A DNA stretch of 49,689 nt from Pirellulales bacterium (GCA_036490175.1 DASXEJ010000076.1:1-49689), one strand, 5' to 3'. Counted from the first letter of the stretch, positions 1-7,761 are shown. The notes: generated from the letters alone by a model not told the origin. Made by a program: numbers and translations.

Positions 1-930
1 CGGGCTGACAGGCGAATAGCGGTACTGCGAGCCGAGCAAAAACGAGCGCATGGTCTTCCAGCAGGTGTCCATCGTAATCGTTTCGCTTTCGTCCCAGCGA
101 GCGGCGAAGGCGCCCAGTATGGTCTCGAACGGGCCCAAGACCACGAGATTTACCGGATCACCGCTCCGCGTCGCGTGCCGGTTATTCGTTGCGGCGGGCA
201 TTTCGCGGAGACGCTTAACGAGCGTCGCCACGTCGCAATCGACCGTTGTGCCAGGCGCGTGCACGGTCGCCAGATCGCGCCGCAGATAGTCGACCGCGAT
301 CCCCGGCACGGTGAGCGAGAATGTGAATGTTACGGCTTTATCTTCCGTGCCATCAGACTCGACGCGACCGGTCAACATATCGAGCGAGTCGCCGCCGGCG
401 TGCAGACAGACTTGCACGATCTTCGTACCAAGGTCGAGCGGTGTGAACACGAAGCCTTCGGATGTCGCGCCCGGCATGATCGGGCGGAGGTGGAAAGCGT
501 GCTCTTGAAAATAGGCATCCATGCGGCGATTGGCGCGATAAGCCGTGATGAGTTTGACTAAAATCAAAGGCAGGAGCGGGAGGATAGTAACCAGGATCCA
601 AGCGACCAATCCGAACGTCGAAAGACGTTTGAGAATGGAAAAGTGGTTGGCGGCGGCAACCTCGAGCGCGGTGTAATAGTTCGGATCGATTCGCACCAAC
701 TGCAGGCGCAACGGCGCTTGTGAAGTGTTTTCAATCCGCAGGTACAAGGCTTGCAAGCCGCGCCGACTAAGCGGAACGCCGAACCTCCGTTCGCTTTCCA
801 GCGCGTCGAGCACGGCAACGGTGGCACGGGCGCGCGGTTCCTGTTGAATCTCTGCCCGGCTGAGGAAAGCCCTGTACGTGGGATCCGGAGCGTATCGCGT
901 CGTGACAATTCGCTTGAGTAGGTCGAACAT
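1..930 (-). CDS. LssY_C-like membrane protein, C-terminus outside window
   Basis: Partial gene; 310 codons are visible from the first ATG (930) to the left edge. The protein has an N-terminal region with FGVPLSRRGLQALYLRIEN, one strong membrane segment (FGLVAWILVTILPLLPLILV), then DAYFQEHAFHLRPIMPG and GFVFTPLDLGTK, and near the edge NLVVLGPFETILGAF followed by SQYRYSPVSP. This order and wording match my memory of the LssY C-terminal family, membrane proteins of unknown function. The frame stays open up to 1035, where a TAA closes it, so the start could be a rarer codon between 930 and 1035. No signal peptide or lipobox precedes the domain, although homologues as I recall them often have one, so the N-terminus may be shortened. 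Confident that it is coding; family call moderate; start uncertain. Confidence 0.7.
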   Translation of the reverse strand, partial: MFDLLKRIVTTRYAPDPTYRAFLSRAEIQQEPRARATVAVLDALESERRFGVPLSRRGLQALYLRIENTSQAPLRLQLVRIDPNYYTALEVAAANHFSILKRLSTFGLVAWILVTILPLLPLILVKLITAYRANRRMDAYFQEHAFHLRPIMPGATSEGFVFTPLDLGTKIVQVCLHAGGDSLDMLTGRVESDGTEDKAVTFTFSLTVPGIAVDYLRRDLATVHAPGTTVDCDVATLVKRLREMPAATNNRHATRSGDPVNLVVLGPFETILGAFAARWDESETITMDTCWKTMRSFLLGSQYRYSPVSP

Positions 931-1035
931 CGGCTCGATTGGATCCTTGGAGGGAGGAACACCAAACGCGTCGGCTGCGTTCGCAGTCTGGATATCGCGA
1001 GTCGCGAACGCCGAGCGCAGGTTCGTCCATCGCGA

Positions 1036-1433
1036 TTATGCTCTCTGTACTTCGCTGTTCCCCAACGGTGCCTGGGAATGTGCCTGATTTTGGGGCTCCG
1101 GCGGGTCCTGGGGAGTCCGCCGAGCCGCAGGATAGGCACCGCGGCGGTTTCTGGTACAATGCTTGATCATAGTTGTACCAGCGGAGCGTCTAAGTCGAGC
1201 GTCCGATCGCAATGCTTAGGATGGTATGCCGTTGGGACTTGTGGCGACCTGACCAGACGAGATTCGATTTCCCACATTCAGCATCTTCCACGACCGGCTC
1301 TGGCATGGGACGCAGGCAAGTGGTTTAAACAGCCAGAACAGTCGTTTTGACAGCCAGCCAGGACAACTAGCATCAAGTGCCTTCGGCTGATCGAGTGTGA
1401 TGGGGCGACCAAATTCCACAGGAAGGGCTGGCG
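1036..1433. other. Intergenic stretch, no gene recognised
   Basis: Nearly 400 bases between the LssY-like gene, read leftward, and the small protein at 1434. I see no convincing gene. The part at about 1056-1110 has an internal near-repeat (GTGCCTGGGAAT followed by GTGCCTGATTTT), and open frames cross it on both strands, as short dispersed intergenic elements often do. It should hold the promoters of both flanking genes, but no clear -35/-10 pair stands out. Confidence 0.4.
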
Positions 1434-1637
1434 ATGAACTCGGCGACAATGAAGGTCCTGGGGATTTTTCGACGCTATCGCGTTGGTCCGGGCGAGATGT
1501 TGTTTATCCATAATCTCGATCATGCCCCCCAGGTGGCGATGGCCAAGCTAATTTCGGACGGACTGGTATTAAAGGAGCGGGCGAAGAACGCCTACTGCCT
1601 GACCAACACTGGCTTTGCCGCCGTGCAATCGTTGTAA
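1434..1637 (+). CDS. Small winged-helix-like hypothetical protein (67 aa)
   Basis: Short protein of 67 residues with GGAAGG at 1421-1426, seven bases before the ATG, which supports the start. It has no signal peptide. The pattern is helix (MKVLGIFRRYRVGPGEML), helix (APQVAMAKLISDGLVLKE) and then RAKNAYCLTNTGFAAVQ. A helix ending in 'LISDGLV', followed by a basic hairpin and 'Y.LT..G', is what the recognition helix and wing of MarR/PadR-type winged-helix proteins look like, so DNA binding is inferred from pattern only. It lies 122 bases before the SET-domain gene on the same strand. The real family is unknown to me. Confidence 0.55.
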   Translation: MNSATMKVLGIFRRYRVGPGEMLFIHNLDHAPQVAMAKLISDGLVLKERAKNAYCLTNTGFAAVQSL

Positions 1638-1759
1638 GAAGTCCGCCGCCGTCATTGAATGCGCGCGTGGCCGGCTGCGTTGTGGCCTGATCGCGTGGGG
1701 TATCCGCCCGACAGTCTGTCGTATTCGGCTCCGCCACATCTCTACCCCGCTGGACTCGG

Positions 1760-2293
1760 ATGCCAAAGACAAAGCAAAGGCGCGCCGCTGCCGAGGTTGC
1801 AGTCAGGCGTGGGTCGCGCGTTCGCGTTGCGCGGACCAAAGTCGGCTGGGGCGTTTTTGCCGAGCGCTGGTTTGCCGCCAGCGAGATCATCGGCGAGATC
1901 GAGGGGCACATCATCGACGACCTCGACTACGGCTCGCGGTATTGCATGGATCTGGGCGATAGCCGCTGCCTGGAACCGGCGCCCCCTTTTCGATTCATGA
2001 ATCATTGTTGCGAGCCGAATTGCACGTTTAGCTGGCACGATATCGAAGGGCGGAATGGTCAACCGGCGCAGCGCCGTGTTTTCGTGATTGCGAACTATCG
2101 CATCGCACGCGGCGAAGAGCTAACGATCGACTACCGCTGGCCGCCGCACATGGCCATTCCGTGTCGTTGCGGTGCCGAATCGTGTCGTCAATGGGTTGTG
2201 GCCGAGAGTGACCTGGATACCGTGCTCGCCGCGATCGCCACACAGAGGTCAGTTGCCAAACAGGCGAGTGCCCCGTCGCAAATCGGCCCGTGA
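1760..2293 (+). CDS. SET domain-containing protein
   Basis: 177-residue protein almost wholly made of a SET domain, the fold of S-adenosylmethionine-dependent lysine methyltransferases. Visible motifs in order: a GWG-type SAM loop (residues 29-31), the signature NHCCEPNC (81-88), GEELTIDYRW (118-127) with the active-site tyrosine, and a post-SET cysteine group CRCGAESC (135-142) that in homologues binds zinc together with a cysteine of the NHxCxPN motif. All key elements are present, so it is probably active, but the substrate is unknown; bacteria lack canonical histones, so a basic chromosomal, ribosomal or RNA-binding protein is an inference. The N-terminus is basic (MPKTKQRR). No good ribosome-binding site precedes the ATG. 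A perfect hairpin follows the gene at 2338-2367. Confidence 0.87.
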   Translation: MPKTKQRRAAAEVAVRRGSRVRVARTKVGWGVFAERWFAASEIIGEIEGHIIDDLDYGSRYCMDLGDSRCLEPAPPFRFMNHCCEPNCTFSWHDIEGRNGQPAQRRVFVIANYRIARGEELTIDYRWPPHMAIPCRCGAESCRQWVVAESDLDTVLAAIATQRSVAKQASAPSQIGP

Positions 2294-2337
2294 TTCTGGC
2301 GGGCCGCGATTCAAGTGAAAGATCAGTCGCATATCCC

Positions 2338-2367
2338 CGGCAGCCGGCGTTGCTGGGCCGGCTGCCG
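2338..2367. terminator. Bidirectional GC-rich hairpin between convergent genes
   Basis: Perfect 11-bp inverted repeat, CGGCAGCCGGC at 2338-2348 and GCCGGCTGCCG at 2357-2367, with an 8-base loop. It sits between the ends of the SET gene (+) and the RRM gene (-), so it could end transcripts from both sides. There is no U-run on either side, so a classical intrinsic terminator is not certain. Confidence 0.55.
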
Positions 2368-2470
2368 AGGACATCGCGTTGTTCAACTCGCACGATGTTA
2401 AGCGTGCGCTGTTCCAATGCGTGCTATGCGAGAGCTTGCTGGTGCGCTGACGTGCAGTCTAAATAGCAGC

Positions 2471-2848
2471 TTAGTAACGACCGCCGCGGCCGCCGCCGCC
2501 ACCACCACCACCGCCTCCGCTGCGACCGCCGCCGTATCCGCCCGGCCGACGTCCGCCACCACCACCGCCACCGCCGCCGCCACGTGGGCCGCCGCGATCT
2601 TCGCGTGGCTTGGCCTCGTTGACCGTCAAGGGGCGACCTTCGTGCTCTTGCTCGTGCAAACCGCGGATCGCGGCTTGAGCTTCGGCTTCGGTGCCCATTT
2701 CCACAAAGGCGAATCCTTTGCTTCGGCCGGTCTCGCGGTCTTCAATGACCTGCACGCTTTGAATCGTGCCGAACGGGGCGAACAGCGCTTCCAGATCGGA
2801 ATTCTTTACGCTGTAGCTCAGGTTCCCGACATACAGTTTCTTTCCCAC
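2471..2848 (-). CDS. RRM RNA-binding protein with glycine-rich tail
   Basis: About 125 residues: one RNA recognition motif followed by a low-complexity tail. RNP2 is LYVGNL (residues 5-10) and RNP1 is KGFAFVEM (44-51), both canonical with the aromatic RNA-stacking positions. After about residue 80 the chain becomes EDRGGPRGG and then runs of ten glycines split by RRPGGYGGGRSG, ending GGRGGRY, like the tails of cyanobacterial Rbp and eukaryotic glycine-rich RNA-binding proteins. The start is one of two tandem GTG codons (2851 or 2848); AGGAG at 2856-2860 gives the second a 7-base spacer, so 2848 is preferred. Longer upstream starts would add Trp/Cys-rich sequence unlike the family. Probably an RNA chaperone or cold-response protein. 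It is read away from the cold-shock gene at 3512. Confidence 0.9.
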   Translation of the reverse strand: MGKKLYVGNLSYSVKNSDLEALFAPFGTIQSVQVIEDRETGRSKGFAFVEMGTEAEAQAAIRGLHEQEHEGRPLTVNEAKPREDRGGPRGGGGGGGGGGRRPGGYGGGRSGGGGGGGGGGRGGRY

Positions 2849-3511
2849 CACTCGTCTCCTGTGGCTGCTGGAGTTTGTACTGTGGTTGTCGCACGACCGA
2901 CGACACCATGAGAAGCATGGTGGGAACGCCGATAGCGCGGCAATCCCGATCAGAAATGACCACCAATGACAGTACAAATACCAGTGACATGCGGCCCACA
3001 ATCATGCTTTCCGGGCCGACAAAGAAAGGGGTCGCAAATCGACCCAGGCAGGCGGGAAGTCGAGAGGTAAATCCCATGCCGCAAATTCGGCAGACGGGGG
3101 TGTCCCTGTTCGGCGGACCAACCAGCGATAGCTAGTATACCGGTTGCAGTGCAGGGCGATAGTCTTTCTGCCAGCAACCCGGCCGAATGGTAGCCCACAG
3201 CCGGCGCTGGAAGCGCCTGATTTCCGTTTGACCAGCGAAGCACATTTGATACCATAGGGCCACTGAGATTATGTACACGTGAGTCGATACTCCGTGCTTT
3301 GAGATTGCTTTTCGTGCAGCGGTACGCCTCGCACCTTTACCCAGGCTTGCGAAGATATCTCTCTCGACCGCGATTGATCTGACAGCTCAGTGCCGCCGGG
3401 CGCCTTCAGGTTGGATGGTGCGGATTTGCGATCATCTCACCACGGAAGGGGGCGCATCGAGCCTCGCTCCGGCTGTGATCTTTGATGTCGTTTTGTATGG
3501 GAGAGGTTTGA
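2849..3511. other. Long divergent intergenic region between RRM and cold-shock genes
   Basis: About 660 bases upstream of two RNA-binding protein genes read in opposite directions. I see no convincing gene in any frame and no clear sigma-70 promoter. Long untranslated leaders are common for cold-shock mRNAs, so part of this may be leader RNA; that is inference only. Confidence 0.35.
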
Positions 3512-3709
3512 ATGCCTCAGGGTACGATCAAGAAGTTGATTTCGGAAAAGGGCTTTGGATTCATCGCCGGCGAGCGGGGAGAGCTGTTCTTCCACCACTC
3601 GGCTGTGGAAGGTACGTCGATCGAGGCTTTGCACGAAGGCCAGACCGTCGAGTACACCGAAGGACGTGGTCCTAAGGGCCCCCGCGCTGAGAACGTCAAG
3701 GTCGTCTAA
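3512..3709 (+). CDS. Cold-shock domain protein (CspA family)
   Basis: 65 residues, a normal size for a single cold-shock domain, an OB fold that binds single-stranded RNA and DNA. RNP1 is KGFGFI (13-18) and RNP2 is LFFHHS (25-30), with the expected aromatic residues; the end is PRAENVKVV. GGGAGAGG just before the ATG is a strong ribosome-binding site. It is a single gene with a hairpin 32 bases after the stop. Probably an RNA chaperone; whether it is really cold-induced cannot be read from the sequence. Confidence 0.95.
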   Translation: MPQGTIKKLISEKGFGFIAGERGELFFHHSAVEGTSIEALHEGQTVEYTEGRGPKGPRAENVKVV

Positions 3710-3741
3710 CCTTGGCGTTTGATTGTGCGATCATGAGACTT

Positions 3742-3779
3742 GAGAGCCCCGCGGAGTAATCCACTCCGCGGGGGCTCTC
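3742..3779 (+). terminator. Hairpin terminator after the cold-shock gene
   Basis: Long GC-rich stem: GAGAGCCCCGCGGAGT (3742-3757), a five-base loop, then ACTCCGCGGGGGCTCTC (3763-3779) with one bulged G. No U-tract follows, but the stem is very stable and placed just after the stop codon. Confidence 0.65.
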
Positions 3780-3811
3780 GCTCGCGACGCCTGTGCCCCG
3801 CGGCAGGTTCT

Positions 3812-3904
3812 GGACTGTGGTCCTTCTGCCAGTGGTTCTTCTGCACGGTAATATTCCGCACAGTGATTTTTCCACACAGTAGTTTTTCCGCACTGTGGCT
3901 GTTA
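3812..3904. repeat. Degenerate tandem repeats of about 16 bases
   Basis: About six imperfect units in a row. The last four are clearest: CGCACAGTGATTTTTC (3857), CACACAGTAGTTTTTC (3873), CGCACTGTGGCTGTTA (3889), with a shorter GCACGGTAATATTC before them (3843). Earlier units (3812, 3828) keep the CAGTGG/CTGTGG core and end in TTCT. It lies between the cold-shock terminator and the FabZ-like gene and codes for nothing I recognise. Confidence 0.6.
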
Positions 3905-4018
3905 CATCGTGACATCTAGGCGGCGCTTTTTCCGCATCACTACTCTGCGGCATCGTGCCCGAGAATCATAACGATTCGCCCGAGGTCCAAGCTTGTCAAT
4001 CGTCAAGAGGTGAGTAAG

Positions 4019-4510
4019 GTGTCGACGCTCGAGCGGATTATTTCCCCCGATGCATTCGATCTGGAAAACGTGATCGCCGATCGAGAGGCCATCAACCAGG
4101 TCAATCCGCAGCGCTTCGAATGGGAGCAGCTATCGGCCGTCGTGCACGACGATCCAGATTCCCAGATCATCGTCGGATACAGGGATTTGACTGAGGATCA
4201 GTGGTGGTGCCGGGGGCATTTTCCCGGCAGGCCTTTGGTGCCTGGCGTGTTGATCTGCGAAGCAGCGGCCCAACTTTGCAGTTATCACGCGCAAATACAC
4301 GATCTGACCAACGGCAAGACACTCGGCTTCGGCGGCCTCGACCGCGTGCGATTCCGCGAAATGGTGAGCGTGCCCAGCCGGCTGGTCATCATGGCCAAGG
4401 TAGTCAAGATTCGTCACGGCACGATGATCGTCTACCGGTTCCAATGCTACGTCCGCGACTCCTTGGTCTGCGATGGCGAGCTACGGGGCATTGGTCTGCC
4501 CGCACTTTAA
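4019..4510 (+). CDS. FabZ-like 3-hydroxyacyl-ACP dehydratase family protein
   Basis: Hot-dog fold protein of about 163 residues. The FabZ/FabA signature GHFPGRPLVPGVLICEAAAQ is at residues 66-85, with catalytic His67 in a helix-capping HFPG and catalytic Glu81. That predicts dehydration of 3-hydroxyacyl-ACP or a related thioester in fatty-acid-type synthesis. An N-terminal extension of about 40 residues precedes the usual start of the domain. GTG at 4019 is chosen because AGGTGA (4007-4012) sits six bases before it; GTG at 4010 is the alternative. There are no other lipid genes beside it, so it is less likely to be the main housekeeping FabZ and may serve a special acyl product. Domain call firm, role unclear. 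Confidence 0.85.
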   Translation: MSTLERIISPDAFDLENVIADREAINQVNPQRFEWEQLSAVVHDDPDSQIIVGYRDLTEDQWWCRGHFPGRPLVPGVLICEAAAQLCSYHAQIHDLTNGKTLGFGGLDRVRFREMVSVPSRLVIMAKVVKIRHGTMIVYRFQCYVRDSLVCDGELRGIGLPAL

Positions 4511-4540
4511 AGCTCGCGCGGCGACGACGAGCTTTTCGTT
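4509..4540 (+). terminator. Intrinsic terminator after the FabZ-like gene
   Basis: AAAGCTCG (4509-4516) pairs with CGAGCTTT (4528-4535) across an 11-base loop and is followed by T-rich sequence. The stem starts inside the stop codon TAA. Confidence 0.6.
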
Positions 4541-5441
4541 ACTTCTTTATGTGCTGCGTGTCGCTCGGTTGCTGCGCTTCTTTGGTCTTCTCTTTGGGCC
4601 CGAAGAGGGCTTCGGCGCACAACGGGTTGTTGAACATGGCCTCGTGATCGTGCCCCACGTCGGGTACCTCGACCCGCCGCCAGTTGAACGTCCAACCGTG
4701 CTTGCGCGCAAGTTCCTCGGCCGCCTGAAAGCAATTCTGTCCACGCTGCCAGCGGGTCGCTCCTTGCCGATCGGACTCGGGCGTTTTGCTTAGGTACTCG
4801 TCGCGCTCGGTGTCGTTCTTGCCCAGGTAGAGTGTGATCGGTTGCGCCAGAAAGTGGCGCAGCGCCTCGTCCGAAGAAAGATCATGCGGCAGCCCACCAA
4901 ATCCGAGAGGGTACTGCTGATCGCGGTCGGGAAAAATATATGTCCCCGGATTCGCCACGACGATGCGCTCTGCACCGGCCGTGACAAATGCCGCCAAGCG
5001 GATCAAAAACTGCCCGCCCCCGGAATGGCCGATCAGGTAGTAGGGCATGTCCGGACGGTTTTCGCGGCGGCGAATCTCTGCGGCTAATTTGGGAATCAAG
5101 CTCCAGGTCCATTTTTCGCGCGGTTGGACTTTTCCTGCCACCTTCAAGCCGCCGAGTTGATAGCTCTCGAACGGAAAACGGTCCTCGGCAAACCGCGGCG
5201 CCACGATCAACGCGCTAAACCGGTCCCCCATGCCTCGGGCGTCGTTCCGATATTCCTCAGCATTACGCAGGACGCCATGAAAAACCAGGATCATCGGCCC
5301 GTCGCGGTAAGACTCGGGCTTGTGCGTGAACACCTCCAGCGGCGTCCCATCGACATCGACGGTCAAGGCGTGCGCACCGTGCGGGATGTCTGGTGCAGCG
5401 CTGACCAGCAACGCGATTGCTAGCGTGGCAGAGACGATCAT
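4539..5441 (-). CDS. Secreted alpha/beta hydrolase
   Basis: 300 residues from ATG 5441, the start that gives a clean signal peptide (MIVSATLAIALLVSAA...GAHA). The fold is shown by LVFHGVLRN (52-60, oxyanion region), the nucleophile elbow GHSGGG (138-143, Ser140), an acidic site near LGKND (206-210) and the catalytic histidine in VGHDHEAMF (His264). It resembles dienelactone-hydrolase or esterase-type secreted planctomycete hydrolases. The substrate is unknown; export suggests a role outside the cytoplasm. Its end faces the end of the FabZ-like gene. Confidence 0.8.
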   Translation of the reverse strand: MIVSATLAIALLVSAAPDIPHGAHALTVDVDGTPLEVFTHKPESYRDGPMILVFHGVLRNAEEYRNDARGMGDRFSALIVAPRFAEDRFPFESYQLGGLKVAGKVQPREKWTWSLIPKLAAEIRRRENRPDMPYYLIGHSGGGQFLIRLAAFVTAGAERIVVANPGTYIFPDRDQQYPLGFGGLPHDLSSDEALRHFLAQPITLYLGKNDTERDEYLSKTPESDRQGATRWQRGQNCFQAAEELARKHGWTFNWRRVEVPDVGHDHEAMFNNPLCAEALFGPKEKTKEAQQPSDTQHIKK

Positions 5442-5568
5442 GCGTGAGTCCGATCTTCTCGAGGGTGCATCGTTAGTCGGCAAGCAAAGGCTCTGCACGA
5501 CGAATTAAACGCGCGGGACGCGCTCGGCACGAACGTCGGATGCGCTCGCTTGCGCCGCGCCAGACGAC

Positions 5569-5574
5569 TATAAT
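5569..5574 (+). promoter_or_regulatory. -10 box upstream of the PQQ-propeller gene
   Basis: A perfect TATAAT at 5569-5574, about 50 bases before the ATG at 5627. The -35 region is poor (no TTGACA-like hexamer at 16-18 bases), so this is a plausible but not certain sigma-70 promoter. Confidence 0.45.
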
Positions 5575-5626
5575 CCGCTGCGCGTGAAATGAATACGCCC
5601 CAGGACCCCCGCCCAGGAACTGACCC

Positions 5627-6982
5627 ATGCGATTCGTTGTATCGCTTGCTTTGCTGATGCTTTGGTCGACCACCATCCAGGCCGAAGATATGGCCGCAGC
5701 CCGATTGGCAAATTGGCACCAATGGCGCGGTCCGTTGGCCAATGGGACATCTCCTACGGCAAACCCGCCGCGCACCTGGGACGAGAATTCGAACGTCCGC
5801 TGGAAAGTTACTTTGCCGGGGGAGGGAAGTTCGACGCCGATTATTTGGAACGACAAAGTCTTTGTGCTTTCGGCAGTCATGACCGACCGCACCATCGAGT
5901 TGCCGCCAGAGCCAGAGAAACCGGCTGCCCAAGAGGGTACGCCCATGCCGCGGCGGGCCAAACGTCCCAACAACTACTTTCAGTTCGTAGTCATGTGCCT
6001 GGATCGGTCCACTGGCAATGTGCGTTGGCAGGATGTCGCCGCCGAGGAAGTGCCGCATGAAGGGCACCATCCTGACCACGGCTATGCGTCGTTCTCGCCG
6101 ACAACCGATGGCCAGTACCTATATGTGTCGTTCGGGTCACGTGGCATTTTCTGTTACGACCTGAACGGCCGCCAGCAGTGGAAACGCGACTTGGGAGACA
6201 TGCAGACATATGCCACCTTTGGCGAGGGAACGTCACCGGTCATACATGACGACTCGCTGATCGTGAATTGGGATCACCAGGGCGAGTCGTTTCTGATGGT
6301 GCTCGATGCGCATACCGGCGAGACGCGTTGGAAGGTCGATCGCGAGTCAGTAACCAGTTGGGCCACGCCGCTGGTCGTGGAATACGAAGGACGCACGCAG
6401 GTTATTGTCAACGCCAGCAGCCGTACGCGCAGTTACGACCTTAAAACGGGTGAGATCATCTGGGAATGCGGCGGACAGGTGGCGGCCGCCATCCCCTGCC
6501 CGGTCACCTACGAGGGGCTGGTGTACTGCATGACGGGATTCCGCGGCAGCGCCCTGTATGCCATTCCTCTCAGCGCCCAGGGAGACATTACCGACACAGA
6601 CAAGGTAGCCTGGCATCGCCATGAGGCCACACCCTATGTGCCGTCGCCGCTCTTGTACGGCGACCTGCTTTATTTCACCGGCTCGAACTCGGCGATTTTG
6701 TCCTGCCTGGACGCGAAAACCGGTGAACCGGTTTTTGAAAAGAGTCGCTTGCAGGGACTGAAGAACCTTTACGCCTCGCCCGTAGGCGCCGCCGAACGCG
6801 TCTACATAACGGGGCGCGACGGGGTCACACTGGTGTTAAAGCACGGACGTACGCTGGAAGTGCTGGCGACGAACAAGCTCGACGATCGTATTGACGCCTC
6901 GCCGGCCATCGTTGGCACGCAGCTGTTTCTGCGAGGCCATGGTCACATGTATTGCCTTGAGGAAAAACCAGCGAAGCCCTAG
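5627..6982 (+). CDS. Secreted PQQ-like beta-propeller repeat protein
   Basis: 451 residues with a signal peptide (MRFVVSLALLMLWSTTIQA) and CAGGAA as ribosome-binding site. The mature part starts WHQWRGPLANGTSP and TWDENSNVRWKVTLPG, the usual opening of planctomycete PQQ-like propellers. Repeated blades such as VMCLDRSTGNVRWQ, MVLDAHTGETRWK, SYDLKTGEIIWECGG and LSCLDAKTGEPVFE carry the AxDxxTGxxxW pattern. Such domains can bind PQQ in dehydrogenases, but catalytic dehydrogenase residues and a cytochrome domain are not seen, so this is more likely a binding or scaffold propeller in the periplasm (BamB-like in fold). It converges on the SDR gene, with the two ends overlapping by four bases. Confidence 0.88.
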   Translation: MRFVVSLALLMLWSTTIQAEDMAAARLANWHQWRGPLANGTSPTANPPRTWDENSNVRWKVTLPGEGSSTPIIWNDKVFVLSAVMTDRTIELPPEPEKPAAQEGTPMPRRAKRPNNYFQFVVMCLDRSTGNVRWQDVAAEEVPHEGHHPDHGYASFSPTTDGQYLYVSFGSRGIFCYDLNGRQQWKRDLGDMQTYATFGEGTSPVIHDDSLIVNWDHQGESFLMVLDAHTGETRWKVDRESVTSWATPLVVEYEGRTQVIVNASSRTRSYDLKTGEIIWECGGQVAAAIPCPVTYEGLVYCMTGFRGSALYAIPLSAQGDITDTDKVAWHRHEATPYVPSPLLYGDLLYFTGSNSAILSCLDAKTGEPVFEKSRLQGLKNLYASPVGAAERVYITGRDGVTLVLKHGRTLEVLATNKLDDRIDASPAIVGTQLFLRGHGHMYCLEEKPAKP

Positions 6983-7761
6983 TCGTGTGCGCCGTCCACG
7001 TGCTGATCGAAATCAATGATTGAGCCCGTCATCAGGCCCGAGCGGTCGGAAAGCATGAAGGCCACCATGCGAGCGGCTTCGCCAGACTTGATCAGCCGGC
7101 CGAACGGTTGAGTTTGTTCGGCCTTTTCGAGCCAGTCGCTGGGGGCATTGTGAAATTGCTTCTGGATGGCGTCCTCGCCGGGCGTGTCCATCCAACCCAG
7201 GTTGAGGCCGTTAACGCGAATGCGTTGCTTGACGACGGCATGAGCGACATTTTTCGTTAGTGTCGCCAGCGCGCCTTTGGACATCGAGTACGGCGTGAGG
7301 AACGACTGGCCGCCGTGGCTCGACATGCTGATGATGTTGACGATCGATCCGCGGATTCCTTTGTCGAGCATCAGCCGCACCGATTCCTGCATTAAAAAGA
7401 ACGGCGCCCGCACGTTGAGCGCGACCATCTCGTCGAACAGTTCCGGCGATGAATCGAGAATCGTGCCGCGTCCCGTGTTGGCCGCGCTATTGACCAGATA
7501 GTCGACGCGACCGAAGGCGTCGCGAGCCGTTTGCACGATCTTGCGGCAATCGCTCACTCGCGTCAGGTCCGCCGACACGAACTCGGTGCGACAGCCCAGG
7601 CCGGTGAGCTCACCTGCCAGGCGGCGGCCATTCTCCGTATGGCGGCCGCAGATCACGAGGCCGTCGATCATTTTCTCAGCGAGCAATTGTCGCGAGATGG
7701 CTTCCCCCAGCCCTTGCGTGCTGCCCGTGACGATGGCGACTTTGCCGGCATTTTCGGCCAT
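6979..7761 (-). CDS. SDR family NAD(P)-dependent oxidoreductase
   Basis: 260 residues, classical short-chain dehydrogenase size. The cofactor motif TGSTQGLG is at 12-19, NSAA (91-94) replaces the usual NNAG, a serine is near 147-148, and the catalytic pair YSMSK gives Tyr158 and Lys162. The C-terminal part WMDTPGED and SGLMTGSIIDFDQHVDGAHD has the usual 'TG..i.vDgG' form with Gln-His in place of glycine. Substrate not predictable. The stop overlaps the end of the convergent PQQ gene. Confidence 0.9.
   Translation of the reverse strand: MAENAGKVAIVTGSTQGLGEAISRQLLAEKMIDGLVICGRHTENGRRLAGELTGLGCRTEFVSADLTRVSDCRKIVQTARDAFGRVDYLVNSAANTGRGTILDSSPELFDEMVALNVRAPFFLMQESVRLMLDKGIRGSIVNIISMSSHGGQSFLTPYSMSKGALATLTKNVAHAVVKQRIRVNGLNLGWMDTPGEDAIQKQFHNAPSDWLEKAEQTQPFGRLIKSGEAARMVAFMLSDRSGLMTGSIIDFDQHVDGAHD

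Noticed and set aside
2398-2583. Alanine/valine-rich frame opposite the glycine-rich tail
   Set aside because: It is only another reading of the GCC/GGC repeats that encode the tail of the RRM protein.
3812-3904. CRISPR array
   Set aside because: The units are directly adjacent, 14-16 bases long and degenerate, with no spacers and no cas genes.
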